Shown: positions 44,165-52,756, counted from the stretch's first letter. The stretch: 64,000 nucleotides of DNA from Andreprevotia lacus DSM 23236 (GCF_900176275.1 NZ_FWXD01000009.1:1-64000), one strand, 5' to 3'. Numbers and translations: made by a program. The notes: generated by a model not told the origin, from the letters alone.

Positions 44165-44746
44165 ATGGATTTCGACGTACTGCGCGCGCTCTATGATTCG
44201 TCGGCCGACCTCACCGAGGGCGAGCCGCCGGCAGCGCGCAACAGCAATTTGCTCAGCCTCGGCATGTTCGTGTTCCAGCTGAAAACCCTGCCGTACCAAG
44301 AGCTGCAGCGGCAAGCCAGCTGGCGCCACCCATCCGGTGCCCGTGTGGGTGCCCGGCCGGTGGCGCAATACCTTGGGCCGGACGATGAAAGCATCACGCT
44401 CAGTGGGGTTTGCCTGCCCGAGCTGACCGGTGGTGTATCGTTCATCGACCAACTGCGCGACATGGCCGATGCGGGTGATGGCTATCCCATGATCGAGGGC
44501 AGCGGCTATGTATACGGCACCTTCGTGATCGAGAAGATCGACGAAACCAGAAGCCTGTTCTTTTGGGATGGTGCCGCGCGCCGCATCGAGTTCACCATCA
44601 GCCTCAAGCGCGTGGATGATGCCGCCACGCCGCCGGCCGCCGATCAAGCCCAGGTCGACGCCATGACGGCGCGTGGCGATGCGCTGCGCAACGGCATCAA
44701 CAAGCGCACGGCTGATGCCGTGGCTGCCGCCAACGGTGCAGGCTGA
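44165..44746 (+). CDS. Tail protein U (gpU family)
   Basis: A 193-residue tail terminator. The central GMFVFQLKTLPYQELQRQ and YLGPDDESITLSGV segments are characteristic. About 40 residues at the C-terminus are extra alanine-rich sequence compared with P2 gpU, as I recall it. The stop overlaps the gpD start. Confidence 0.93.
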   Translation: MDFDVLRALYDSSADLTEGEPPAARNSNLLSLGMFVFQLKTLPYQELQRQASWRHPSGARVGARPVAQYLGPDDESITLSGVCLPELTGGVSFIDQLRDMADAGDGYPMIEGSGYVYGTFVIEKIDETRSLFFWDGAARRIEFTISLKRVDDAATPPAADQAQVDAMTARGDALRNGINKRTADAVAAANGAG

Positions 44747-45744
44747 TGACTGGCCAGCGCATACCCCGACCCATCTTCCGGGTGGTGGTCAACGGGCGCG
44801 ATATTTCCAGCCTGATCGACAACCGGTTGGAATCGCTCACCGTGACTGACAATCGCGGCTTTGAGGCGGATCAGCTCGATCTGGTGCTGCACGATCATGA
44901 TGGCAGCCTTGCCCTGCCGCCGCTCAAGGCCAAGGTAGCCGTGTGGCTGGGCTGGCAGGATAGCGGCCTGATCGACAAAGGGCTGTTCGTGGTCGACGAG
45001 ATCGAGCACAGTGGCGCGCCGGACAAGCTCACTATCCGCGCCAGTAGTGCCGACTTTGCCAGCGGCCTGCTCATGCAGCGCGAGCGCTCGTTTCACGGCA
45101 AGACCGTGGCCGAGATCGTGGCCACTGTCGCCAAGGCGGCCAAGCTCATGCCCGCCGTGTCGCCGGCGCTGGCCGGCCAGGTCATCAGCCATATCGACCA
45201 GACCAACGAAAGCGACGCCAATTTCCTGACGCGGCTGGCCCGTCAGTTCGATGCCGTGGCCACAGTGAAAGCCGGCCGGCTGCTGTTCGCCCCGCTGGGC
45301 GCCGGCCTGACCGCCAGCGGCCAGCTGCTGCCGGCAGTGCTGATCGAGCGCCGTAGTGGTGACAGCCACCGCTACAGCGTGGCCAACCGCGATAACTTCA
45401 CCGGCGTGCGCGCCGAGTACCAGAACACCAAGAAGGGCAAGAAAGGCGAGGTTGTGGCCGGCGAGCGCGACAACCTCAAAACCCTGCGCCACGTCTACGC
45501 CACGCAGAAATCGGCCGAGCGGGCAGCAAAAAGCAGCTGGAATCGCATACAGCGCGGCGTGGCCGAGTTCGGCATCACACTGGCCATCGCCCAGCCCGAG
45601 CTGTTCCCCGAGCTGCCGGCCACGGTGCGCGGCTTCAAGGCCGAGGTCGACAGCAGCGCATGGATCATCACCAAGGCCACCCACACACTGGCCGACCGGT
45701 TCAGCACCGCGCTGGAGTTTGAGTTCAAGCTCGATGATTTGTAA
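44746..45744 (+). CDS. Late control protein D (gpD family)
   Basis: A 332-residue baseplate hub protein. PIFRVVVNGRDISSLIDNRL, QTNESDANFLTRLARQFDAV and the C-terminal ITKATHTLADRFSTALEFE are typical. It is the last gene of the FI operon. Confidence 0.95.
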   Translation: MTGQRIPRPIFRVVVNGRDISSLIDNRLESLTVTDNRGFEADQLDLVLHDHDGSLALPPLKAKVAVWLGWQDSGLIDKGLFVVDEIEHSGAPDKLTIRASSADFASGLLMQRERSFHGKTVAEIVATVAKAAKLMPAVSPALAGQVISHIDQTNESDANFLTRLARQFDAVATVKAGRLLFAPLGAGLTASGQLLPAVLIERRSGDSHRYSVANRDNFTGVRAEYQNTKKGKKGEVVAGERDNLKTLRHVYATQKSAERAAKSSWNRIQRGVAEFGITLAIAQPELFPELPATVRGFKAEVDSSAWIITKATHTLADRFSTALEFEFKLDDL

Positions 45745-45754
45745 GTATTTTCCT

Positions 45755-45782
45755 TTGAACTCCGCCTTGAGTATTTTATAAA
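45755..45782 (+). promoter_or_regulatory. Promoter of the lipoprotein gene
   Basis: TTGAAC (45755-45760), 16 bp, TATAAA (45777-45782) in an AT-rich gap after D. It suggests expression from the prophage without the late activator. Confidence 0.5.
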
Positions 45783-45844
45783 TCTTTCTTAATTTACAAG
45801 TTGCAATGAGGGAAAACGCAAATTTCAACTGGGAGATTTCAGAA

Positions 45845-47182
45845 ATGCGTGTCACTAGGCTATCCCTTCTACTCTCTGGCCTTGCTGTGGTAATGACTTT
45901 GGGTGCATGTGGCAGCCCATACAACAAAGATTTTTACGTTCAGAAAGACCCTTCCACCGAAGTGCCCAAGCCTGGAACGACCCCTTTACCATATCAACCA
46001 TATGGAAAAGACGTGCATGCAATTAGTCTGGATATAAAACAACGGATGGTTTTTTTTAAAGATGGGGTTGTTTGCCCGGAGCCAAGCCCTGATGCAATAT
46101 CTGCGGCCTTTTCCGAGTTGGATTTAAACGGGACGGTGGAAAATGCGGCGGCAAAGGGGATAATTGGTGCGGCATACCGATCAGGGGAAAATGCTGGTTA
46201 TGTTGGGCTAAGAACAACATCCGTCCAGCTGCTACGCGATAGTTTGACTGGGATATGTTTGGCATATCTGAATACTGGCGATAAAACTGAATATCAAATT
46301 CAGTTACGCAGGCACCAGCGCTTGTTGCTTGGGCTGCTTGCGATTGAACAGTACACTCAAGCGGTTAAAGCTGAAGCAGTAGTGCTCAGCGCCATGCCCA
46401 AGCCCACTGCTAACCCTTCACCAACGCCTGAAGCTACGCCGGCCCCAACTCCCAAGCCTACTGCTGCACCTACTGCGGTACCGTCGCCTACTCCTACAAA
46501 GCCAGCAGATGCGACTAAAGCCCAAGCTCAAAAAGCAAAGCAAGACGCTTCTGCGGCCTCAGGAGAGCAACTGCCAACTCCGGGCCCGACCGCCAAGCCC
46601 GCTGCTAAACCGGTGGCCAAGGCGGTTGCCAAGCCCAAGCCAACTGCTACCCCAATACCAACCCCTCGCCCCGTTGCTGATAGCCAGGACAAGACTTCTA
46701 ATAAAATTGACAAGAATGTAATCGTGCAGCTCGAGCAAGATGTTATCGGTAGTGGTTTTGCTGCTGAAGAATGCCTTAGCTTGTTTCGCGTATGGGTAAA
46801 TGATCGGCAACCCATCAATGCGGATCTCCAGGTTTTAAGAGATAGCGTGTCAACGTATTGTCAAAGGATTTTGAACGTAGACGCGGTTGCAGTCGAGAAT
46901 GGTGTGTTGGCGAAAGCAACACCGGCGCAAAGAACGGAATACGAGAGCTCACAGAATTTGCAGAATGGTTATGCTGCCTTGGCTAAGGGGGATGTACAGA
47001 GGGCGCGAAAGGAGTTTTCACTTGCTGAAGAGAAAAAGCCGGGTGAAAAATGCACATATGAAATAATAACGATTCTGAAATCGTCTGGTGATTCTCTTGA
47101 TAAGGGAACCGCAGGTAAGCTATTGAATAAATGTAGATGGTATTTTCCCCAGTCAACAAGAGATGCATTGGAAAATATCTAG
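45845..47182 (+). CDS. Prophage-encoded lipoprotein with proline-rich linker
   Basis: A 445-residue protein with a lipoprotein signal (VVMTLGAC, cysteine about 22). An N-terminal domain (about 25-180), a long Pro/Thr/Ala/Lys linker (about 183-285) and a C-terminal helical domain (about 290-445) follow, with cysteine pairs in both domains. It is AT-richer than the phage and has its own promoter and terminator. No family is recognised. Likely a lysogenic-conversion gene acting at the outer membrane, possibly in exclusion. Confidence 0.75.
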   Translation: MRVTRLSLLLSGLAVVMTLGACGSPYNKDFYVQKDPSTEVPKPGTTPLPYQPYGKDVHAISLDIKQRMVFFKDGVVCPEPSPDAISAAFSELDLNGTVENAAAKGIIGAAYRSGENAGYVGLRTTSVQLLRDSLTGICLAYLNTGDKTEYQIQLRRHQRLLLGLLAIEQYTQAVKAEAVVLSAMPKPTANPSPTPEATPAPTPKPTAAPTAVPSPTPTKPADATKAQAQKAKQDASAASGEQLPTPGPTAKPAAKPVAKAVAKPKPTATPIPTPRPVADSQDKTSNKIDKNVIVQLEQDVIGSGFAAEECLSLFRVWVNDRQPINADLQVLRDSVSTYCQRILNVDAVAVENGVLAKATPAQRTEYESSQNLQNGYAALAKGDVQRARKEFSLAEEKKPGEKCTYEIITILKSSGDSLDKGTAGKLLNKCRWYFPQSTRDALENI

Positions 47183-47211
47183 AACAAATAGCTACGCTAA
47201 GTGCTAAATAG

Positions 47212-47241
47212 AAGAAGCCCCGCCAAGTGCGGGGCTTTTTG
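47212..47241. terminator. Terminator between the lipoprotein gene and the lysogenic operon
   Basis: AAGCCCCGC and GCGGGGCTT pair around CAAGT with five T residues on the plus strand. It also lies at the 3' end of the convergent minus-strand operon. Confidence 0.85.
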
Positions 47242-47242
47242 T

Positions 47243-47788
47243 TTATGGTTGGGCTTGCCGCTGGCGCCAGGCAGCGAGGGCGGCGGGCAGTTGCCTGTTG
47301 ACTGAATCCACCAACGGCTCAATCCGTTTCGAGATGGTGTAGCGCGCATACTCGCCATTGGTCAGCAGGATGGCTACACCAAAGACAAAGAGCCACCCAA
47401 AAATCAATGGAGCGATAATCGCAACAGCTGCGTTGAAGGCCATGCAGGTGCCCATTGCGATGGTAATGCACGTCAGGCCAGCCATCACCAACCAGTAGAT
47501 CACTGGCGTGCCCGGGAAAATCTTCAAGTCGAACTGGTCGTCATGAAAATACAGGCCCTTTTGCCAGATTTTCGCCAGCGATTTGGCCGAGACATCCTGA
47601 TGCATCAACAGGTCGAGGCCCACGCGCGCCGGCGCTGAGGCCCATATGCCAGTCTGCTTGGCAAACTGCTGCTCTTGCGCAGCCAGCGTGCTGGCGTGGT
47701 CGCTGATGAATTGCTGTTGCAGTTGGCCGACTCGAACATCGCGGCCGGCAACCACGCCGGCGTCGCCGTGAAAGTGCTGCAGATGCAT
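47243..47788 (-). CDS. Membrane protein with N-terminal VVAGRDV segment
   Basis: A 181-residue protein. The first 20 residues (FHGDAGVVAGRDVRVGQL) resemble the start of the gene product at 48555-49250. A polar helical part follows, then two membrane helices (about 100-115 and 122-145) and a cytoplasmic tail. The function is unknown. It is the last gene of the repressor operon, 80 bp after the previous one. Confidence 0.7.
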   Translation of the reverse strand: MHLQHFHGDAGVVAGRDVRVGQLQQQFISDHASTLAAQEQQFAKQTGIWASAPARVGLDLLMHQDVSAKSLAKIWQKGLYFHDDQFDLKIFPGTPVIYWLVMAGLTCITIAMGTCMAFNAAVAIIAPLIFGWLFVFGVAILLTNGEYARYTISKRIEPLVDSVNRQLPAALAAWRQRQAQP

Positions 47789-47868
47789 AATGGATTCCTC
47801 GCGGAGTTGGTGGAAGCCACATTATGCGGTCGTGCAAAACTACCGTTCGCAATGGAAAGTGACAAATG

Positions 47869-48552
47869 TCACATTTCTTCGGTTATTCTCTTTTTGAGGT
47901 TGGGGTGCCGTTTGATAAATAAATTCCGTAGATCGGGTATTAGATCGACCTTTCCTGAACGTTTAAGAGCTGACCTTTCATAATGGTTGATGATTAATTC
48001 GAAATGGTCTTTGCAAAATTCCATGGAATCACCACGCGCATTTACTTTTATGTCGGCCCGTATTTTCAGTGCCAGTTCGCAGGCTCTCTGACCATATAGT
48101 GCGATGCGCTGTTTTTGGTAGATCCACATATCAAAGTGGTCTGAAATGTCCCAGACTGATTTCATCCAATATTCAACTGCATTATAATCTCGAAATACAT
48201 CTTTGACTTCGGCGACAAACTCAACTGGTAGGTTTTTCCATTCTATTTCTCCTTCGAAAGAAATGGAAGGTAGCTTTAGATCATATGATTGCTCTTCGTG
48301 GTTTTCGGAGAATTCGGCTAATATTTCTTCTATGCTGGCTAGAGTGTTGCTGCAGTCCTCTGCAAATCGTTCTAGTATGTATGCTATTTCGAGTTTTATA
48401 AGCGCATGGACGTGGTTTTGTTTTTTTTTCTCCTTATGGGAGTCAATTAATTTTGCAATGAAATTCCATCCCACGGTGATGGTCGCACTGACCGCCGCAC
48501 TTGACAAAATAATCAGCAGCCAATTTGGCTCTGTCACTGGTGTTGCACTCAT
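47869..48552 (-). CDS. Single-pass membrane protein, unknown
   Basis: A 227-residue protein. An N-terminal membrane helix (about residues 10-30) is followed by a lysine-rich KEKKKQNH and a long helical cytoplasmic or periplasmic domain. It is AT-rich. The start at 48552 lies 2 bp from the stop of the VVAGGDV gene, so they are co-translated. A long overlapping frame upstream of this start is a shadow of that gene. No family is recognised. Confidence 0.7.
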   Translation of the reverse strand: MSATPVTEPNWLLIILSSAAVSATITVGWNFIAKLIDSHKEKKKQNHVHALIKLEIAYILERFAEDCSNTLASIEEILAEFSENHEEQSYDLKLPSISFEGEIEWKNLPVEFVAEVKDVFRDYNAVEYWMKSVWDISDHFDMWIYQKQRIALYGQRACELALKIRADIKVNARGDSMEFCKDHFELIINHYERSALKRSGKVDLIPDLRNLFIKRHPNLKKRITEEM

Positions 48553-48554
48553 CC

Positions 48555-49250
48555 TTACCCCCGATAGTTGAACTGCCACGCACCCAGCATCAGCCCCACG
48601 GTCAGGCCTGATACGGCCATGGTCAGTATCCATTGCCGGGCGCGGGTGCGTTGGTATTTCATTTCTGCGCGCAAGGCGTGCTCTTTGCAGCGCTGTGCCT
48701 TGGCCTGCTCGCCTTCCAGTGCGGTGCGCAGTTGCATGATCTCTTGCCCGGCGGCGGTGTCGGGCGCCGGTGCCATTTGCCAGGTCTGGAACAGGCCAAG
48801 CAGCTCGCGCAGCTCGTCCATGCCAAGGTCGAGAAAGCGGGTTTTGCCCCAGCGAATCACGCAATGATCTATGGCGCGGTTCTGCAATGCCGGGTCGTTG
48901 CCAATGTGGGCGCGCACCCGGGCCACCATGCGCTGTATTGCTGCGGCTTCCTCGATCTCGTCCAGCATCCTGCCCAGTACGGCCACGGCCGGCGCGTAGT
49001 GGGCGCTGCTCATGGCATCCAGCGCGTCGACTTCAATCTCGCGGAACACCCGGCCCCATATCTGGCCGACAGGCAGCCCGGGCCGCAGATTGGATACCTG
49101 CAACACCAGCTCCATCAAGTGGTTGCGCTGTGCCTGCAATATCTTTGGTCGCTCGTCTGTTGGCCGAACCAGATGAATGACGCTGCCGTGGTAATTCACA
49201 TCACCACCGGCCACCACGCCCACATCCTGCCGGAAAACCTGCCCAGTCAT
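48555..49250 (-). CDS. Protein with N-terminal VVAGGDV segment and C-terminal membrane helix
   Basis: A 231-residue protein. It begins VFRQDVGVVAGGDVNYHG, continues with a helical domain (about 35-195) and ends in a membrane helix (about 208-225). This is an N-terminal short motif, helical domain, tail anchor layout. Start and stop are linked to both neighbours (4-bp overlap upstream, 2-bp gap downstream). The function is unknown. Confidence 0.75.
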   Translation of the reverse strand: MTGQVFRQDVGVVAGGDVNYHGSVIHLVRPTDERPKILQAQRNHLMELVLQVSNLRPGLPVGQIWGRVFREIEVDALDAMSSAHYAPAVAVLGRMLDEIEEAAAIQRMVARVRAHIGNDPALQNRAIDHCVIRWGKTRFLDLGMDELRELLGLFQTWQMAPAPDTAAGQEIMQLRTALEGEQAKAQRCKEHALRAEMKYQRTRARQWILTMAVSGLTVGLMLGAWQFNYRG

Positions 49251-49507
49251 ACCCGTTGCGGTTGGTACTCAAAAACCTCGTCGTAACCTTCCGCACGGCC
49301 GGTGATGGCAAAGCCGGCTTCTTTCAGCCGCACATACTCGCCCATGCCCCAGGCGCGCACCACGCGGTAAACCTCGCCGGCCGGCGTGCGTATGGCCACA
49401 TCCATGGCATGCGCGCCGCCGCCCCAAGGATCGGCTGCAACTTTGATTGCCGCATCGATCCGGTGGTCATAGGCGGGGCGTTCGTCAATCAGATATTCGT
49501 TTTCCAT
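49247..49507 (-). CDS. Small soluble prophage protein, 86 aa
   Basis: An acidic 86-residue protein (ERPAYDHRIDAAIKVAADP...YDEVFEYQ) without membrane helix. It overlaps the next gene by ATGA. Related small proteins are seen in phage accessory regions, but no function is known. Confidence 0.65.
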   Translation of the reverse strand: MENEYLIDERPAYDHRIDAAIKVAADPWGGGAHAMDVAIRTPAGEVYRVVRAWGMGEYVRLKEAGFAITGRAEGYDEVFEYQPQRV

Positions 49508-49512
49508 TTGGG

Positions 49513-50358
49513 TTAATGCTCTGCTGTGGTTTCGCTTTTAGCTTTGAAGTTAACAAGCAGGAAAATAGACGTTGCTGAAAATACCTCGGCAAGGATATTG
49601 GCAATTAATTGATAGGTCGGACGGTTTTGGGGTTCGGTTGTGAATTCTGGTGTAATTATATATGCGGCTACAAGCACGATTGAAAAAATCGCGATAATAT
49701 TTAATGAGTAACCTGGTCGTTCGAAGGTTGCGGCAAAGTACAATAAAATTATTGATGCTAAAATATAGGCGGCGATAGGTGCAGTGTAAATAAAATATTC
49801 ACAAAGGCGGCTGGGGGGTGAATGCAGGGGCGAAAGAAATAACGTTACAATGAGTGTGAGAAAAATTCCACACGGTAGAGAGACTGCAAAGTATAGAGGG
49901 CGGTCTTTTGCATCCTTTGAAATAAGCTCGGCGAGAATATGTCCACAAGGTAAAGCAATTAAAAACAAAGCGAGGGCTTTGATGTACTGTAAGGCCGGTT
50001 TTGTTCCTGGGTCGATTGTTAAAGTCGAATTTGCTCCTGAGGCAAAATCTTTTTTGATTGCTTTTATAACTTCTAGTATGTATTCAGTCGAATATTCTGA
50101 TAAGGCTATGAATAGTATCGGTAAAATGTATAGGAATATGCGAGGACAGAATTTTCTGACATCTGATCCTAATAGTAAAATGGCCCCCAGTAATGCGAAA
50201 GGTAGAATGTAGTTAGGAAAGAAGAACTCGTGTTCGATGTGGATGTTTTTTGTAAGGAGGTAAAGGGCATACACCAGAGCAGGGTATATGGCTACCAAAG
50301 CAAGGAATGCTGCTGGTGTAAGTGGGAATTTGGTGCGTGGGTTGATGTTTCCAGACAT
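49513..50358 (-). CDS. Polytopic membrane protein, unknown
   Basis: A 281-residue protein with about eight hydrophobic helices, AT-rich and unlike the phage backbone in codon use. The start at 50358 follows a GGGG site; the in-frame region before it is AT-rich and non-conserved. It stands 131 bp from the upstream gene, so it may have an added promoter. A superinfection-exclusion role is possible but not shown by sequence. Confidence 0.65.
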   Translation of the reverse strand: MSGNINPRTKFPLTPAAFLALVAIYPALVYALYLLTKNIHIEHEFFFPNYILPFALLGAILLLGSDVRKFCPRIFLYILPILFIALSEYSTEYILEVIKAIKKDFASGANSTLTIDPGTKPALQYIKALALFLIALPCGHILAELISKDAKDRPLYFAVSLPCGIFLTLIVTLFLSPLHSPPSRLCEYFIYTAPIAAYILASIILLYFAATFERPGYSLNIIAIFSIVLVAAYIITPEFTTEPQNRPTYQLIANILAEVFSATSIFLLVNFKAKSETTAEH

Positions 50359-50489
50359 TTTTCGACCCCTTGTTGAATGTGTCTGATTTGATTTTTTTAC
50401 TGAATTTGAGCGTGTATGTTTGAGTTTATTGGCGAACACGCCCTGATTTTTTCTTGATTGGAATGTTCTGAGCACTGATTGACAGGAAG

Positions 50490-51668
50490 TTACGCACTCA
50501 ACCCCAGCGCCCACTGCCGCGCCGGCAAATACTCGCCTGTCTTGGTGGACGTCACATGCCCATCAATCCGTTCGATCAGGAACGTGCGCAGCGCTTTGCG
50601 CGTGGTGCAGATCCCTTTCACGTAAATGCCATCTACCGATTGCACCATCACATTGCGGGTGGTGCATTTGCCTGCAGAATCCACGTAATCAAACTCCACT
50701 TCATCTAGGTAAACACGCTCGGCTTTGGGCTTTTTGGTACTCGGTGCTTTGGCAGCGGGCTCGGCCGGCGGCTTGGTGGTTTTGATTGAGGGGGTAGGAG
50801 CCAAAACCGGTGGCTTGCTCGGCTTGACCGGGAAGGCATCGCGGGTGCCGTCGGCGCGCCATTCGCCAGCGCTGATTTCCAGCAGCAGCTCCAGCAGATC
50901 AAGGCGCTCGTCTGCCGCGATGACGCCATCGGCCAGAATATCGGCCACTTTGGCGGCGATTGCTGCACCAGGTAGCGTGCGCTTTACCTCCGCGTGCGTA
51001 TCGATCCACTTGGCGAGGAAGTGCACTTCGTCATCAAGCAGGGCGCTGTCTGCTACCAGTGCACCGCATACCGTTGTCAGTTGTTCGGCCAGTTGCTGTA
51101 GCGGGGTGGTTGGCTGTTGCTGTTCCAGCAGTTGCTTGTACAGCGCTTCGCGTTCGGTCGTTTCGGCCAATCTAACGGCTAGGCTGTCGTTCATGTAGTT
51201 GGCGTTGGCGCGGACTGTAGCCAGCTCAGCTTGCAGCGCCCGTATTTCCTTGGCGGCATCTTCCTGCACGTTTTCCAGCGTGGTACGCAACAGCGCTACT
51301 TCGTTTTGCTGTGGGGTGCTGGCTTGGGCCGGTTTATTGGTTACCACTTTGGGCGGTAGCTTCTGATCGGCTTTTGCTGGCATCGGGCTGAACCAGCGAG
51401 CCGGCCAAGAATCAGGTCTGTGTCGGCGCTGTACCTGTACCCATACAACCAAGATTGCCAGGTAAAGTGCCTCGCCAAACATGGCAAAGCCGGTTTCGGC
51501 ATTGCCAATCGAACCGCCCACAAGGAACAAGGCCAGACCGCCACAAATGGCGCCAACCAGGTGCGAAACCGGCTTGCTGGTGTTTGCGGCGGTTATCTTC
51601 AGATAGAGCACGTTCCAGACCATATAGATGGCCATGACCGTTATGACGAGGATGACGAGTTCTCGCAT
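50490..51668 (-). CDS. Membrane-anchored protein with coiled coil, TerB-like and WYL-like regions
   Basis: A 392-residue protein. Three hydrophobic N-terminal segments (about residues 3-20, 35-52 and 60-78) are followed by a coiled coil (about 120-180), a helical region with ADGVIAADERLDLLELLLEI (TerB-like), a Pro/Lys linker (about 290-320) and a C-terminal domain with VEFDYVDSAGKCTTRNVMV and RKALRTFLIERIDG, which resembles WYL domains. WYL domains sense ligands or nucleic acids. It begins 8 bp after the repressor stop, so it is expressed in the lysogen. Confidence 0.7.
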   Translation of the reverse strand: MRELVILVITVMAIYMVWNVLYLKITAANTSKPVSHLVGAICGGLALFLVGGSIGNAETGFAMFGEALYLAILVVWVQVQRRHRPDSWPARWFSPMPAKADQKLPPKVVTNKPAQASTPQQNEVALLRTTLENVQEDAAKEIRALQAELATVRANANYMNDSLAVRLAETTEREALYKQLLEQQQPTTPLQQLAEQLTTVCGALVADSALLDDEVHFLAKWIDTHAEVKRTLPGAAIAAKVADILADGVIAADERLDLLELLLEISAGEWRADGTRDAFPVKPSKPPVLAPTPSIKTTKPPAEPAAKAPSTKKPKAERVYLDEVEFDYVDSAGKCTTRNVMVQSVDGIYVKGICTTRKALRTFLIERIDGHVTSTKTGEYLPARQWALGLSA

Positions 51669-51676
51669 GGGCGCCC

Positions 51677-52138
51677 CTACTTTTTCTGCTTGTTGATGCC
51701 GAAGGTGAAGTCGGTATTGCCGGTGATGGTGATATCCCCGGTGTTGGATTGCCCTACGTCACCTTTGAAGTTCTGCTGAACCTGTGTGGCCGCCGTGCCG
51801 GGCGGTGCCGCGCCGGCGGTACCTGCGCTTGCCGCAGCCACAGCCGCAACCGAACCGAGCGCGGCCGGCTTGAGCTGGGCGGGTATCTGGCGGTAGTGCT
51901 GCAGCAACTGTGCTTCGTCATGGGCCAGCGTTGCGCCGCCGGGCTGTCCGGTCAGCACATAAAGCACATCTACACCTGCGGCAGCGATGGCGATCAGGTA
52001 GGCCGCGTCGGGCGACCGTTCGTCGGATTCGTAGTTGGTCTGAGTGCGCCGCTGCACCCCGCCGGCTGTTGCCAAAGCCTCTTGGTTCAAGCCTAAGCGC
52101 TTACGTTCCGCTTTGATGCGCTCACCGATAGTGCTCAT
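51677..52138 (-). CDS. CI-like repressor, XRE helix-turn-helix
   Basis: A 153-residue regulator. Residues 4-65 form a helix-turn-helix (IGERIKAERKRLGLNQEALA...NYESDERSPDAAYLIAIA). The rest is an Ala-rich linker and a tail QQNFKGDVGQSNTGDITITG, with no LexA-type peptidase site, so cleavage-based induction is unlikely. It is divergent from the early operon across an operator-like palindrome and heads the minus-strand accessory operon. Confidence 0.85.
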   Translation of the reverse strand: MSTIGERIKAERKRLGLNQEALATAGGVQRRTQTNYESDERSPDAAYLIAIAAAGVDVLYVLTGQPGGATLAHDEAQLLQHYRQIPAQLKPAALGSVAAVAAASAGTAGAAPPGTAATQVQQNFKGDVGQSNTGDITITGNTDFTFGINKQKK

Positions 52139-52218
52139 ATGTTCTCTAAAAATATTGCATTGAGCACAATCGTGCGCAATACTCTGGTTATGGGCCACTA
52201 GACAAGGCTGATCGTAAC
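52139..52218. promoter_or_regulatory. Lysis/lysogeny control region with divergent promoters
   Basis: A 22-bp imperfect palindrome (52159-52180) has GCAC/GTGC inner and ATTG/CAAT outer arms. On the plus strand TTGCAT-17 bp-AATACT and on the minus strand TTGCGC-17 bp-AATATT overlap it, so one bound repressor would cover both promoters. Confidence 0.6.
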
Positions 52219-52527
52219 ATGTTGAAAGCAGCATGCAAGAAACGCGCGCACTTCGATGCGAACTCGCCACGCTCTGACAAGCGCGTAAAGCTTTCCCTCT
52301 CCGTGATGGAGACAGACCAACTTGCCGCCACGGCGGCCGAGCTGGGCGTAAAGGAATCGTTGTTTGCCCAAACCATGTATCGCATGGGCTTGGCCTGCTT
52401 CGTGCCGGATCGGGATGACGGTGTTTTACCGGAAGCCCTGCAGCGCCGATGTGGCCACGGCCACAAAGCCGGTGCGCCGGTGATGGCCAATACACTGGTC
52501 CACAACGGAGCTTGTCATGTGGCCTAG
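52219..52527 (+). CDS. Early protein next to the repressor, possible Cro/RHH-type regulator
   Basis: A 102-residue basic protein. The stretch KRVKLSLSVMETDQLAATAA with LGVKESLFAQTMYRMGL looks like a ribbon-helix-helix: a beta-strand then two helices. Its place as the first early gene opposite CI suits a Cro-like or Cox-like role. The assignment is tentative. Confidence 0.6.
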   Translation: MLKAACKKRAHFDANSPRSDKRVKLSLSVMETDQLAATAAELGVKESLFAQTMYRMGLACFVPDRDDGVLPEALQRRCGHGHKAGAPVMANTLVHNGACHVA

Positions 52528-52756
52528 ACCGCCGTCTTTGGATATGGACGATAGGTGGCTGCTTACCATCAATCATGTCACTGCTTCGGTTCACGCAGGC
52601 CGTTACGGTTTGAATGAGCTGCTACCACTGGCGGGCAAACTTGCGGCAGGCCTCGATCAGCAGCAATCCGAACTGTTGATCGCAGTCTTGCTGGAGCGCA
52701 TGAAAGAACAGGGGCAAGGCGTGATTGCCTGCCGGTGCTGCCATGCCAAGCCTTAA
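52517..52756 (+). CDS. Small early phage protein, unknown
   Basis: A 79-residue protein overlapping the previous gene by 11 bp, with an ACGGAG site at good spacing. It is helical and ends in a CRCCHAKP cysteine cluster. The family is not recognised. Confidence 0.6.
   Translation: MWPRPPSLDMDDRWLLTINHVTASVHAGRYGLNELLPLAGKLAAGLDQQQSELLIAVLLERMKEQGQGVIACRCCHAKP

Noticed and set aside
51677-52594. Extended repressor frame reaching 52594
   Set aside because: The upstream part runs through the operator and the divergent early gene; helix-turn-helix homology begins at 52138.
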